From assembly GCF_036417845.1 (NCBI RefSeq), contig NC_089982.1, forward strand, positions 42,805,684 through 42,869,683: a DNA stretch of 64,000 nt. Reading direction: 5' to 3'. The translations under genes and the position numbers were made by a program. Every line of letters begins with the position of its first letter. Position 1 is the first letter of the stretch. The stretch comes from Apteryx mantelli. Lineage: Eukaryota; Chordata; Aves; Apterygiformes; Apterygidae. Positions 10,061-21,969 of the stretch are shown piece by piece. The notes beneath the pieces were generated by a model. That model did no database searches. It had not been told where the DNA came from and saw only the letters and a program-made list of their open reading frames with translations.

Positions 10061-13000
10061 TCCCTCCTCATAGTCTGGTGGCGCCTATCGTGCAGTCTAG
10101 GGCCAAATTAAAAAAAAATAATAAAGAAAGTAATTAAAATAGTCCCATAGCCGGTTCCCCCGAAAGCCGTGTGCCAGGCAGGTGGTTGAGGTGCGGTGCC
10201 AGGTTGGGCCCTGGCTCTGCTGGGCTGAGGGATGAGATTGATCATGCGCTTGCAGAGGATAAAACCTGGTATTTGAGGTTAATAAGAACAGCCTTACTGA
10301 ACCGGGGAGAAAGTTCTAGCACAGTCTAGGCCTGTGTTTTGTCTCTGTAACTGTCTTGTCCGTGACGGTAACAAACAGCAGGTGCCTGGGGAAAGGTAAG
10401 AGAGTCAGGCCAGCATCATGTTTTCAGCATGCTCTGCAGAATATTTTATCATCTCCAACAATTTGTATCTCAGGGAATTCTTGAGAAAAGGATAGCGTCG
10501 ATGTACTTAATCATTTCCAGTGTTTTTCTTTTCCATGAAGTCCTGTTGCCACATTAGACCATGTAAAATTTAAGCATGCACAGGATCTCGGTCAGAGATG
10601 TTTCTAGCTCAGTTAAATATTTTATGGAGAACCACATGTTTCCTTTTAAACCTGCCAACTGCTGATTTCATTTTATAACCCTTTGTTCTTGTATTGGGAG
10701 AGCCAAAGAACAGCTGATCCCCATTCACAGTGTCCCAGCTACTCGTTTTATGGATGTCTCTCTTACTACTCCTTGACACCCTCTGGAAGCTGAATACTTC
10801 TAGCCTGCTTCGTCATTCTTCACACAGAGGCCGTCCCAACCTTTGATAATCTTTGTTAGCTTCTCTGAAAATTTTCAGCTGTATTCTTTCTGAAACAGGA
10901 AGGATCAGCACTGCACACAATGTTCAAGTGTGTGCCTTGTATGCACTTACAAAGTGGCATATTTATTATCTGTTTTGTGCTTTGTTCATTTATTAATACT
11001 TTTTAACCTTTAATTTGCTTTATTTGACCATCCCCAAGCTGTGACCTGATGTTACTGAGGACACTGAAGAGGATCAAAGCTGTGACAGTGGCTTGAAAGA
11101 AAGCAAGGCTGTATCATCTCCAGGTTGGAAGCAGTCTTCATATATTACTTGAGAGAAGCCAGGACTGTGACCATCTGAAACAGTGCCAAAAGGAAAAGCT
11201 GCTTTTTTGAGGTATGAACTTCTGTCTCAAGCTTTTTGTCTCTGTTCCTATAACTTTTCTCTTCCAGAAAAATCCCCAACAGAAACCCTCCACCCAAACC
11301 ATTTACATTCATGACTGGCATTCATTCTTGTTTTGTGTGGATATACATATTTAACTACCTGGGCAACTACCTTAAATGAAAAAACATACATTAAACCTGC
11401 TGGTTTCAGTAAGATTAAGCCTAACTATAAAAGCATTAAGCTCCTGTGATATGAATCTCTCCAGTTTCATTTGCTCTGCCCAAATTTTCTTTTTTTTCCT
11501 CTTTCCTATTGTGCTTCCTCTTTTTTTTTTTCCTCCTTTCTCAGGAGAACACAAATCCTGCTGATCAGCAGTCACAGGACTTGAAAAAAAAGACAACGTT
11601 TTTCTGTGACACTGAAGCAAGACCGCAATTCACGTGTTGCTGCTCCAATAATCGCTGTCACTTTTGTAAGGTGTATTATCTTGCAAAGGAGTTAGCTTGC
11701 CAGGTGTGGTCTACACCCACACAGATCTAATGACCATATACTTTAAAGAGAAGGATATTTCAATAGATCAGTTAAAAACTTGATTGCACAATTTTTACAA
11801 GGATGCTCTATGACTGCTAGAGCCTCCCGTTTTTTCGTGTAACTATATAACTTATCTGCATAGTTCCTTTGTTGACTCAGCTTTTAATCAGCATTAAAAG
11901 AACGAGGTCTTCACGTTCTGTATGTTGTGCAAGGAATGACAATGTCTGCCTTCTGGTTAACGTGTATGTTCTGGAATAACCAGAAATACTAGTATGCAAG
12001 GTGCTGCACCTAATCACACAGCTAAAAAGCTAGCTAGAGTGCCAGCTAATGCTAATGTATTTGATATTTTTCTTTGAATATAAATACACTTATCTATAAT
12101 GGTTTTAAAAATACAGCAGAGCTATTTAAATCAAAACAGCATTAAACTTTTTTGAAGAAATCACAAACCACTTTAATCTTCCATAAAAAAAATCATAGAT
12201 CATCTTGTGTTGCTTAGCTACCATTGCTTTTATTTATGACAAATAAAATGCTCAAATGCGCGTTTATTTCTTATATCTCCCACATTTTGTTTGCTTCCTT
12301 GCTTAGGTGCATGCTTAGGAATGCACACGTTTTGCTCCTTAATTCTGAATTTAGCATGGATGATAACTTGAGCTGAAATAGTATGTGTGGGGGAGAGATA
12401 TAATCAAAAAAATTAAGTGATTTAGAACAGTTCAGCAATCTATGAACAAAGAAGCCAGTAATCTGGGACTTGATTCATTACTTGGATGCACATCTTTGTG
12501 TAACTATTGTTACTTTGTATAGCTATTTATTAGCATAATAATTTCATTTGTAGAAGCACTCTTACTCATCCTCTTGCCAGCCTCAGTAGAATACTGTATG
12601 CTAACTCTAGTCTTGTTTTTAACCTGTTTTTGCATGCATATATCTAATACAATCAGATGAAAAAACACATAATTCCTCTACATTATGTCAGTAGCATAAT
12701 ATAAAAAGTGAACATTACTGCTGCTAAGTAGCTGTCATTTCTCTGTGCTTGTTTAGAGATAATCTTGTAACAATCTCTGTTTGTTCAGAGATTTAGAAAT
12801 TTGGTCTTATCTATAATCCATTAGTGCAAACTGTTGTATACTTATAAAACACCTTTATTCAATGGTTTGTACACAGATATGCAATAGAAAATATGCATGA
12901 TACAGGCAATTATACATGTGTTTGAGATTAAATCAAATACATAAATTCTTTGAAGTATAATTTTAGATGTCCAAAGTGCCAGCAGGGTTGCATCTATCAA

Positions 13001-14734
13001 CAGTCATTTGAATATGTATAATTTTATATATACTTGTAAGTAATGTTTCTACTGAATTTAAAATTAATTGTTTTCAAAGGGTTACTGAAGGGCACAGTTG
13101 GGTAAAAATTAAAATTTTAAATATTTCAAATGAACAAATATTTATTGTATACAAGATTAGTTAACATTTTCGGAAATATGTGACTATGAATTTCAACCAG
13201 TTTACTTAAAATAAGTATATAATCATCATAGCACTCTATTCTTGTTCTTAGTATGACAATCTGTGCTGTGCTTTGGTAAATCAGTTGAATTACTAGATTC
13301 ATAGGTAATTTTTATTGTGAGAGGTTTTAGTGATGTAAATAGAGTAGTTCTTTCTCTTCTGCTCAATTCTTGTTTCAACCTCTGGCAAATTTTGTAGACA
13401 TTGTCATTTTATTGCACCTGACTTGAATCTCCACTGTTGAGGGTTGATCCAGTGCTAAGAGTCTAAGACAGTATGAAATGTGGCCCATTCTTATATTACT
13501 TCCACTGCAACCCCAATAGTGAAAGAGTCTGGTAAAGGTAGGGTAAAAAAGATGTGGAATGGCCCAAAAATGCTATGCTATGATGTCCTTATTTTCAGAC
13601 TACCCTTTAGGAAAGCTAACATAGATTAGAACATGCCCAGGTTTAAATGCTGTACTTAGACATAAGCCCTTCCATATGAGTAATAATTACAATATTTGGG
13701 GACTAATTTCACAGTTGTATCCTGACAAAGAGGCCTAAAGATTACTCTTTTTCCCCTTGCAACTTTATGTCCAATTTAGCATTAACAGAAGCAGGATTGG
13801 GCTCACAATGTTTTTCACATTAAGGTATAAGGTGTAATCATTATTTGTTATTCATATTGCAGGCACAATTAGGACTTAAACTGCATTCAGTTCTGTGTAA
13901 AGAATACAGTCTCTGCTTTGAGAATGTGGTATTGTGACAGATACCAGCACTAAAAATACAAATGGGAAGTGCAGAAGGTCAAAATAACAGCAAAGACAAA
14001 TGCATTTGCATGAATTGGTTGTAACAGTCATACTGCAGTAAGCGAAGCCTGTATTCTGGCCTCAAATTACAGACACATCACAGCTTCTTATTTTATCTCA
14101 AGCCTCTGTAAATTTTTAAAATTCTATTGAAATTAAAAAACAGTTCACTAGTAAATACATATTTAAACTAAAGGAATATTTCTCCCTGTGTATAATTTCC
14201 AGTCTTCACATGATGTATGGTACATTTCATGTTAAGGTTTCTCTGGTGAACAACATGGAACTGTTTATACATATTAATCACCTAATTAAATTGCCAACTG
14301 CTATGAACCTTTGGCTTCATAAATAAAATACTCATTAAAAATCCTGTGGCCCCATTTTCATTTAAACGCAAGATACTGAAAAGAAAAGAGCAGCATAACA
14401 CTGTTTTAAATAAAACTCTTACAGTCTTTCACCATTTTAAGTACAAATTTGAATGCTGGAGACTTGGTGTGGCCTTTGGATAACTCTTCCACTTTATTAT
14501 GGAAAATGTCCTACATGTCCATAAAGGAGTCCAGAGATAGCTGATGAAAATAAGTAGATAAAAGTTGTTACATCTGAAGAGAAAGAATGCTTAATGTAGA
14601 TGAGACAGAGGAAATAATAGACAATGAAGGAACTGTGAACAACAGAATGAACACTCCTACTTGCTTTCTTTTATGCTACCAAAGGAGAATTTCCAACTAT
14701 TTTCAAAAGCAGTTACACTGAGGTTAAGGAAAGG
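10061..14734. other. Intergenic sequence, left part
   Basis: AT-rich non-coding sequence between the two promoters. It contains an ancient CR1/L3-like relic at 10635-11075 (listed separately) and poly-T/C stretches near 11487-11545. The short frames at 11372-11730 overlap these homopolymers and show no family features. I saw nothing else I can name. Confidence 0.7.
10635..11075 (-). mobile_element. Ancient CR1/L3-like LINE 3' fragment
   Basis: The plus strand reads like the reverse complement of the 3' part of old amniote CR1/L3 elements. There is a phrase resembling TTTCATTTTATAACCC followed by TTCTTGTATTGGGAGAG. After this come a region of the 'cctttgataatctttgttagcttctctgaa' type and then CAGCACTGCACACAATGTTC. 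The order and spacing of these blocks agree with the family. Divergence is heavy and no open frame remains. The assignment is from memory of family consensus; the exact subfamily is open. Confidence 0.6.
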
Positions 14735-14945
14735 ATACCCGGCTCTTGCTGGCGCTGGATCCAGGCTGCTGGAGGCGCTGGGGGCAGCTGAGGCAGCCGC
14801 GTGGCTGTAACCCGGTGCAGCCCCGGCGCGGCGCATCCCTCCCAGTCCCGGCCCGCTGACAGGGATAACCATGGTACTGCTTGGCTCCCCCGGGGCAGGG
14901 AGAGCGCTTCCCTGCCTGCCTTCGCCGTCCCCTTTCCTCTCTCCG
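14735..14945. other. GC-rich block abutting the CR1 5' end
   Basis: About 210 bases of GC-rich, CpG-containing sequence stand out abruptly from AT-rich flanks and end where CR1 homology begins. It has no CR1 match that I recognise. It supplies an ATG (14801) that fuses in frame with the CR1 reverse transcriptase remnant. It could be a relic CpG island, an unrelated sequence picked up by template switching, or a 5' transduction. Confidence 0.55.
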
Positions 14946-15901
14946 GGCTTGGAGCTCAGAGAGTTGTGATCAGTGGCACAGAGTCTAGTTGGAGGCCTGT
15001 AGCTAGCGGTGTCCCCCAGGGGTCAGTACTGGGTCCAGTCTTGTTCAACTTCTTCATCAATGACCTGGATGAAGGCACAGAGTGCACCCTCAGCAAGTTT
15101 GCTGACGATACAAAACTGGGAGGAGTGGCTGATACACCAGAGGGCTGTGCTGCCATTCAGAGAGACCTGGACAGGCTGGAGAGGTGGGCGGAGAGGAACC
15201 TCATGAAGTTCAACAAAGGCAAGTGCAGGGTCCTGCACCTGGGGAGGAATAACCCCATGCACCAGTACAGGTTGGGGGTTGACCTGCTGGAAAGCAGCTC
15301 TGCGGAGAAGGACCTGGGAGTGCTGGTGGACACCAAGTTAAGCATGAGGCAGCAATGTGCCCTTGTGGCCAAGAAGGCCAATGGTATCCTGGGGCTCATC
15401 AGGAAGAGTGTTGCCAGCAGGTCGAGGGAGGTGATTCTCCCCCTCTACTCAGCCCTGGGGAGGCCCCATCTGGAGTACTGCGTCCAGTTCTGGGCTCCCC
15501 AGTACAAGAGGGATGTGGCACTGCTGGAGCAAGTCCAGCGAAGGGCTACTAAGATGATTAGGGGACTGGAGCATTTTTCTTATGAGGAAAGGCTGAGAGA
15601 GCTGGGCCTGTTTAGCTTGGAGAAGAGAAGGCTGAGAGGAGATCTTATCAACGTGTACAAGTATCTGAAGGGAGGGTGTCGAGAGGATGGGGCCAGACTC
15701 TTTTCAGTGGTGCCCAGTGACAGGACACAAGGCAACGGGCACAAACTGAAACACAGACGCTTCCATCTGAACATGAGGAAAAACTTCTTCACCATGAGGG
15801 TGACAGAGCACTGGAAGAGGTTGCCCAGAGAGGTTGTGGAGTCTCCTTCTCTGGAGATATTCAAAACCCGCCTGGACGCGATCCTGTGCAACATGCTCTA
15901 G
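14801..15901 (+). pseudogene. CR1 reverse transcriptase remnant ORF (366 codons, chimeric start)
   Basis: The frame starts at an ATG in the adjoining GC-rich block. About its first 50 residues are not CR1; from residue about 51 (GAQRVVISG) onward it is CR1 ORF2. The FADD catalytic motif is at residues 100-103. It lacks the endonuclease and the N-terminal RT motifs, so it is a truncated transposon gene and not a host gene. Confidence 0.85.
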
Positions 15902-15991
15902 GTGACCCTGCTTGAGCAGGGGGGTTGGACTAGATGATCTCCAGAGGTCCCTTCCAACCTCAACCATTCTGTGATTCTGTGATTCTGTGAT
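14946..15991 (+). mobile_element. CR1 LINE, 5'-truncated, with 3' ATTCTGTG tail
   Basis: This is the 3' kilobase of a chicken-repeat-1 type LINE. The open frame from about 14949 to the TAG at 15899-15901 is uninterrupted. It encodes the C-terminal part of the reverse transcriptase, with [10 protein letters not shown], the catalytic FADDTKL, the block KCRVLHLG, the thumb-region block [13 protein letters not shown] and the terminal [14 protein letters not shown]. The upstream endonuclease and RT finger domains are absent, so the copy cannot be autonomous. The 3' UTR carries the conserved GGACTAGATGATCT block and ends with three perfect ATTCTGTG octamers (15966-15989), the hallmark of avian CR1. 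The intact frame suggests a fairly recent insertion. No target duplication is evident, as is usual for CR1. Confidence 0.96.
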
Positions 15992-18900
15992 ACAACTTTC
16001 TATTTTATATATATTTGTAGAAATTTCATTAGAATTATACAGTAGAATATAAATCTACCTTTGAAACTGAATATCACAATATATTTTATTTAGCTTACCT
16101 TAAAAAAAGACTTAGCATTTGAAATGGTTTAAGGCTTAAGCAACCCCCTTATTTGCTGTGTAGAGAGAAAATGTTTCACTTCACAGATTAATTCTTAAGT
16201 ACAGATTTTATCACTTCTGATTTTTCAAAATCACATTTCTGTTTGTATTGTATTATAAAGCCATCACAACAGGTCAAGCATGTATTTGAACTACGTTATG
16301 AAAGGGCAATGCAGAGCTATTTCTAAAAATATTTGGGTTTAGATTATATGCAATCTAGTGTGATTTTCCTAGACAAAGAGGGATATTTCAGATAATTTGC
16401 CTCAAGAAATTACTAGCAAAAATAAAATAAAGATAAGGGAAGAAATTTCAAGAAAAAATACTTTTTACCACAATTCTTTTCCCATTTTCTAAATCTTTTG
16501 TCTGAAAATCATTAAATTAACTTATTGGGAACTAACTTGCATAATCTAATTTTAGGCTGTATAGTTAATTATTAGCATTTTGATAAGGTATTCCTTTGAA
16601 TGTTTTAGATTTTGAGGTTGCCTATTTTTTTCTCCACTATATAAAGTCTGCATCACGATGTTCTTCATTTGCATTGAAAAATTGGCAAGAGACTTTCCCT
16701 GATGCCACTGAAAATGCTATTCCAGGAACACCATAATAAATACTCAATCTGTGAGCATCTGTTCTGTAGCAGTATTATTTCACTAAACCTTTTCATACTT
16801 TTTTTTTTTTTACTTAAATTTCCCCTGATTTTTAATTTAGTATAATAGAAGTCCAGACACCAAAAATACAAGATTATTCTAAACAAGGATTTACTCAATT
16901 TTTTGAACAGCAGCATGACATGCTTTTCATTTTCTGTGATCTGTCTGTGCAAAATTATATGCAGTAACCACATCTCTGTGATTGTCATTGTTATGACTCC
17001 CCAAACACTATCTTTTAATATTTTATCTTCAATCTTTGCTTCTTTGTACAATAAAAGATCTGTACAGTATGTGAACTGGATTTGCCACCTGCTGCTGCTC
17101 AATCAACAATATTTTTACATTTTGTTGAATGCCTCCTCAAGTAGCATAGAGTCTGAAAATACTACTCCCGTAGTCTTATTTATATGCATATGAAACAGCA
17201 TATATATTCAGATTGATCCTTTCAACATACTTTGTCACTCCTCACAGTGTAAGTTGCTTCCAATTACTGTTTTTCAGGTGAGTTCACTGTATGTATGACT
17301 ACGGTTATTTTGCTTCAGGGCACTCATAGCCAGAACTGTTTAAATTAATCAAATTTCTCTGTATAGTTATACATGCAGTGAACACTAGATGGCAGTATAA
17401 TAATTGGTTAAATGTAAATGTAACTTATTTTACTAGCTGTACTTGTTATCTTCTCAAAAAGGTGTTTAATAGTTCATTGAATTGGTTAGGACTATCTTAT
17501 AATACTGCTGTTAGAGTGGGAATAATTATGATGGACCACAAGGACACTGACTTTGGACATATATCTGATGGGTATGGTAATACACCTTTCAGGTATTGTC
17601 TATGAAGATAACTTTTCACTTTGTTTTTCAAGAAAATAATGTTTTTGACAAATCAGACATTATGGAACATAGGACTAATCTATTTTTTTTAAATAAAATG
17701 ATCGTCGAGATGACTTATTAGAACAAGAAGGCTACCATAATAGTCCTGCTTATCCACATAATGTGTAATTTATCCATGCTTAATTGTATTTAACTGATTT
17801 TGGTCACAGTACAATTCATTTTTGATAGCACCTGTTCTGCTATTCTTCTTTATTTCACACTCCTGACTTACGCATCTTTTTTTTTTTACCCCCTCTTTCT
17901 GCCTACTTTCCAGTACATATTCCTCTGCAATCTGGTTCCCTTCTCCTCTGTCTGCTGCACGTGCTTTCTTGCTTTTCCCTTGCATGTTACTTTTCAACGT
18001 AATTCTTCTCAACTGCATTCATGTCCTTAGATCAGTGCTTCTCTGAAACTTTTAATATTCCATTCTTCTGAAAAAAAAAGTCTCTTACACTAGAATAATA
18101 CATTGTAACATTAGTTAATGCTTGATTAATGCTGTTATTAGTGCTAGTATGTTAGACAAAGAATGTAATAATAGGTAATGTCTGTATTGACCTGAAGTCC
18201 TGCCACGAGTTCCACATAGGTGAGTTCTTGTGGAGCTACATAGATGCAGGGTCTTCTCATATAAAGTCTGTTGCTGATCTTACTGAGGATGCACAGGAAA
18301 AAGAATGGATGTGTGCCCTAAAAGATGCTGAACAGAAAATATATATTTTAAAATAAATTTTATACATAAATTACCCACAACAAAATTCAGTAAGTTACAA
18401 ATGTAACAAATAACAGCTAGGAAAGGGAGGGGGGGGCCTCATTTTTTCTATTTGCAACAGCGGCAAAAGAGCAGTACCTAAATTTTCAGTTCCAGCCCCT
18501 TTCTTTCCACTTCCTTTTTCACAAAAAGAATCCTAGCCTTAGCAATATCATATATTCTGTATCTTCTCATAAGCATTCTACCAAAACTGTTAAGAAGCTG
18601 TGATTTTTAATATCTTAAACAGGAGTAAATCTCTCCTTCTTACAAAGTTATTTTTTCTGTCCTTTTTGGAGAAGTCTTCCTAATCTGGATCTGTCCATTA
18701 GAAATACTAGTAAGAATTTATTTTAGTGTTATCTGTGGCTAAATCTAATACAGATTTCTTCTAACATGACCACGTCAGCATGGCGTGATCCCTTAAAGAT
18801 GTTTGTAAAACACCATATATGCCTGCGGTTACACTGACTTTTACCAGAACTGCTTATTTCATTTGTAGGAGCAGGTTACTTGTGGGACTGTCTTACTAGA

Positions 18901-21029
18901 AAGAATAGTTTTGCTAACATAGCTGCATTTTCAGTAGATGTAGTTTGCTGATGTATAATATCAGTATTTCTATACTGGTGAAGCACTGCTAGTGTCAATA
19001 TATCCCAAGAACTCTGCAATAGTTATTAAGTGTTGTCTTGCAAGCGCAGAGCTGGCTGCATTCCTTTGCAGCTCTCCAAGACAAGTGGGAAAGGACCAAG
19101 GGTTAATACAGGGGCAGTCCTAAGCACAAAAGTGAATTTCCTCAGTAAATGCAGTGATTTGAATTGCTGCTTCTTAAACAAAAATGACAACTGTTTTGTC
19201 ATAGGTAAGAAACAGCCTATTTCCTTTGAAAACTATATATATAATCCACATGCATATGTAAACTACATTTTTCTCTAAAAGTTCTTTCTAAGCAGAAGAG
19301 GTATTAGATCAAACAGAATCTTACAAAAATCTAACTATTGTATTTAAAAAATGTATTTCCTCATGGTTGGAGAAGGATATGTAATATTTGCTTTGCCATA
19401 ACCATGTAACATATTTGGATACAATCATTTCTATGTGTATGATTCCCTTCAGGAATTGTTGAGGTACAAAAACATCATTTTAGAAAGAAAAAAGATCCCT
19501 GCCCTATTTGTATCTTTCTGATGTTCTACATCACAGAAGTTTCTTTAACTAATATTAAATGTTTGACTGAAAAGCTAAAAAATGACAGAACTCACAGGCT
19601 GGAAATGCTTAACATTTATTTAAGAATGAACATTACTAAAAGTTCTGCCTTGTTAACAAGAGGCAGAATCAGCAACTGCCTATGTGCTTATAGCCAAGCA
19701 GCATAAAAAAACCCTGCATCAGCTTCCAGACAAATTTTCAATGACTTCATAGACTAATGTGAAGCCTTAAAGACTGTGCAGTCTATTGCTACTAAGATTC
19801 ACTTAGGTCTCACAGATCAGCAAAAGCTAAGACCACTGTCTTTCAAAATAACCCATTTACTCTGGGATACAGAAACCCGAAAGTCTGATGTGACAGTGAT
19901 CAGTAACAATCTAATGTACGAGGGCCAGATTGCTTAGGAACTCAGAACTCATCTCCAATATGCCCCATCGAGCAGACAGAAAGCAAGACTTTTAAACCTC
20001 CATTTCGGAATGCATTATTGCAAGCTGGTCCCTTTGGAGCAGATTGCCATGCAAGCGGGTTTTCTTGTTTCTCTTTCAGATCTTTAACAAGTAGCTTGTC
20101 TTCTCCAATACCGCCCAGAGGCAAACTTGGTTGTCTCTTGAGAAGAGGCAAATTCAACACTTACAAAGCAGAGACTTTGTAAAAACAGGCACTGTCAGTA
20201 GCGATTAATCCATTTAGAAAAACCTCCAGTGGAAACCTGTTGAAAGTTTTTTGAAGTGTTCCCAAATTAAACATCACAGCATAGTGAAAGAGAATTGGTA
20301 AACGGAGAGATAATTTGAGAAACTGAAACTGCATTTTCCTAGTGAGAATATTATTAAAGATTAGCAAACATAAAATGATAAATCATAAAATGCATTTAGT
20401 TTTAATAACCTATGATTTCATTAGAAACACTGGGGAAGGCTTTATGTGTCCATCTATAATTTTCTTCACCCAAAATACACTGCCATTTTCTGTTTCGCCT
20501 TCTCAAAATGTGCTGCCCTCAAACTTCCCTCACTTTTATAAAAGTAGTTTTGTTCATTTAGTGACAAATTTCTTAGTTTTAGATAAACTTTGTTGATAAT
20601 CAAATCTCTCACTCCAGTGGAGGAGCATTTTATTTTTACAGAAACTATCAGTTGTAAGTAACTTAACTGTCTTCAGCTTGATAAACACATCTGCTACCAC
20701 TACACAGTCTTCTCCTTAAGATTTAGAAGTAAATTACAGAGGTTTAAGTACAGTAAAATCTTCTAGAACCCTCCAAGATAGAAATTGCTAAACACAGTAG
20801 TCTTCATTATGGTTTGCATTAGAGTAGTTTGCAGAGATATGTACTTGAAATAGATCCCTGTCCTACTTGTTTCCTTTTGACATTCCGCGTCACAGAAGCT
20901 ACTTAAACTAACATTAAAAGAAAAAAATTCAACCACTTAGTCCTAAATGTTGGGGAAGAATGTGATTATGTAACGGAAGACTAGAGGAAGGCAGCTGTTC
21001 CGAGCAAAACCATCGCTGCTCTGCTGGAC
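15992..21029. other. Intergenic sequence, right part
   Basis: AT-rich non-coding sequence between CR1 and the KLHL2 CpG island. Open frames of 60-145 codons (for example 16665-17102 minus) have no recognisable domains. A diverged pair of about 70-base direct copies is present (19494-19562 and 20851-20922). A G-run lies at 18429-18435 and a T-run at 17878-17887. I saw no exon. Confidence 0.65.
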
Positions 21030-21687
21030 CGGGTGAAGTAACCACAGATTTGGTGCAGCGAGAGCCGCGGCGAGCCAGACGGCCGTGTCCGCAGGCTGCG
21101 CCGCTGCGCTGGGGCTCCGAGCGCCCCTCGCCTCGGCGCGGCCCTCGCGCCCTGGCCAGCTCTGCCTCTGGGCCTGCCCGCGATGAGGCAGCAGGCGCCC
21201 CGCCACGGCCTGCGCCGGGCTGCGGACCTCCCCGCAGCGCAGACCTGCGACCGCTTTCTTTCCAAGCGAGAAAAAGAGGCAGAAAGTCGCCCGTGTCCAG
21301 GGACAAAAACGCATCCGTGTCCTCAGGTGGGCGTCCCGAGCCACCCTCGGTATTAAGTGCCGTCTGGTCTGCGCGCTCTCCGGCTTGCCCCCACGCAGAA
21401 CAAACAGCTTTAAGGCTTGCTGCAGGCCCTGCGCTAGGTGGTGGCTCTCCGAGGAGGAGGAAGGCGGCATATTCGGGGGGCTGCGAAGGGCGCTAGCCCC
21501 AGGCGGCCCCTCACTCCCCGCGCCAGCCGAGAGCGGAGCAGCAGCGCGCCCTTCCCTCCGCAGAGCCGGGGCGGCAGCGCGGCGGGAGGCCCCTTCCGCC
21601 TCCCGGGCCTCGGCGCGGCTCCCTGCGGGCTCACAGGAGGGGTGGCCGCCGCCGCCCCGCCCCGCCCCGCCCCGGCCGCTCCGGCTC

Positions 21688-21714
21688 CCGCCGCCGCCGC
21701 CGCCGCCGCCGCCG
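21688..21714. repeat. (CCG)9 trinucleotide repeat
   Basis: Nine perfect CCG units about 230 bases upstream of the KLHL2 start codon. It lies within the CpG island and possibly in or just upstream of the 5' UTR. Confidence 0.9.
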
Positions 21715-21946
21715 CTGCCGCGCCTGCGCGCTGGTGCCCGGCCCGCCAACTCCCTCGCGCGGGCTGGAACCCGGAAGCGGGCGGTGGCGGCGGCCCCGGC
21801 GGGGCGGGGCGGGGCGGGGCGGGGCAGCGGGGGCTCGGGCGGGCGGCGGCGGGGCGCAACGCGGCGCGGCGCGGCGGCGGCTGGCATGGTGCTGGCGGCA
21901 GCGCGCGGCGCCCGCGTTGCACGGAGGACGCGCGAGCGGAGCCGCG

Positions 21947-21969
21947 ATGGAGATGCTGCTGCCGCCCGT
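21947..21969 (+). CDS. KLHL2: KLHL2 coding exon 1
   Basis: This exon encodes MEMLLPP plus two bases of the next codon, which exon 2 completes as V. The start context GCGATGG has G at -3 and +4. The donor is GT|GTGAGTG at 21970. Joined to exon 2 it reads MEMLLPPV-CTKLCHQKPLD, parallel to the short human N-terminus with one residue fewer. An out-of-frame ATG with equally strong context lies 61 bases upstream (21886). Confidence 0.87.

Noticed and set aside
8650-10071. Long open frames on both strands (up to 473 codons), rich in Pro/Ala/Arg or Gly/Arg/Ala
   Set aside because: All frames are open because the minisatellite and CpG island lack stop codons. The translations are repeats of the same words on both strands. 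Only the short TMEM192 exon 1 inside is supported.
16665-17102. 145-codon frame on the minus strand
   Set aside because: Lys/Ile/Leu-rich product expected from AT-rich sequence, no start context or domain, no splice or CpG support.
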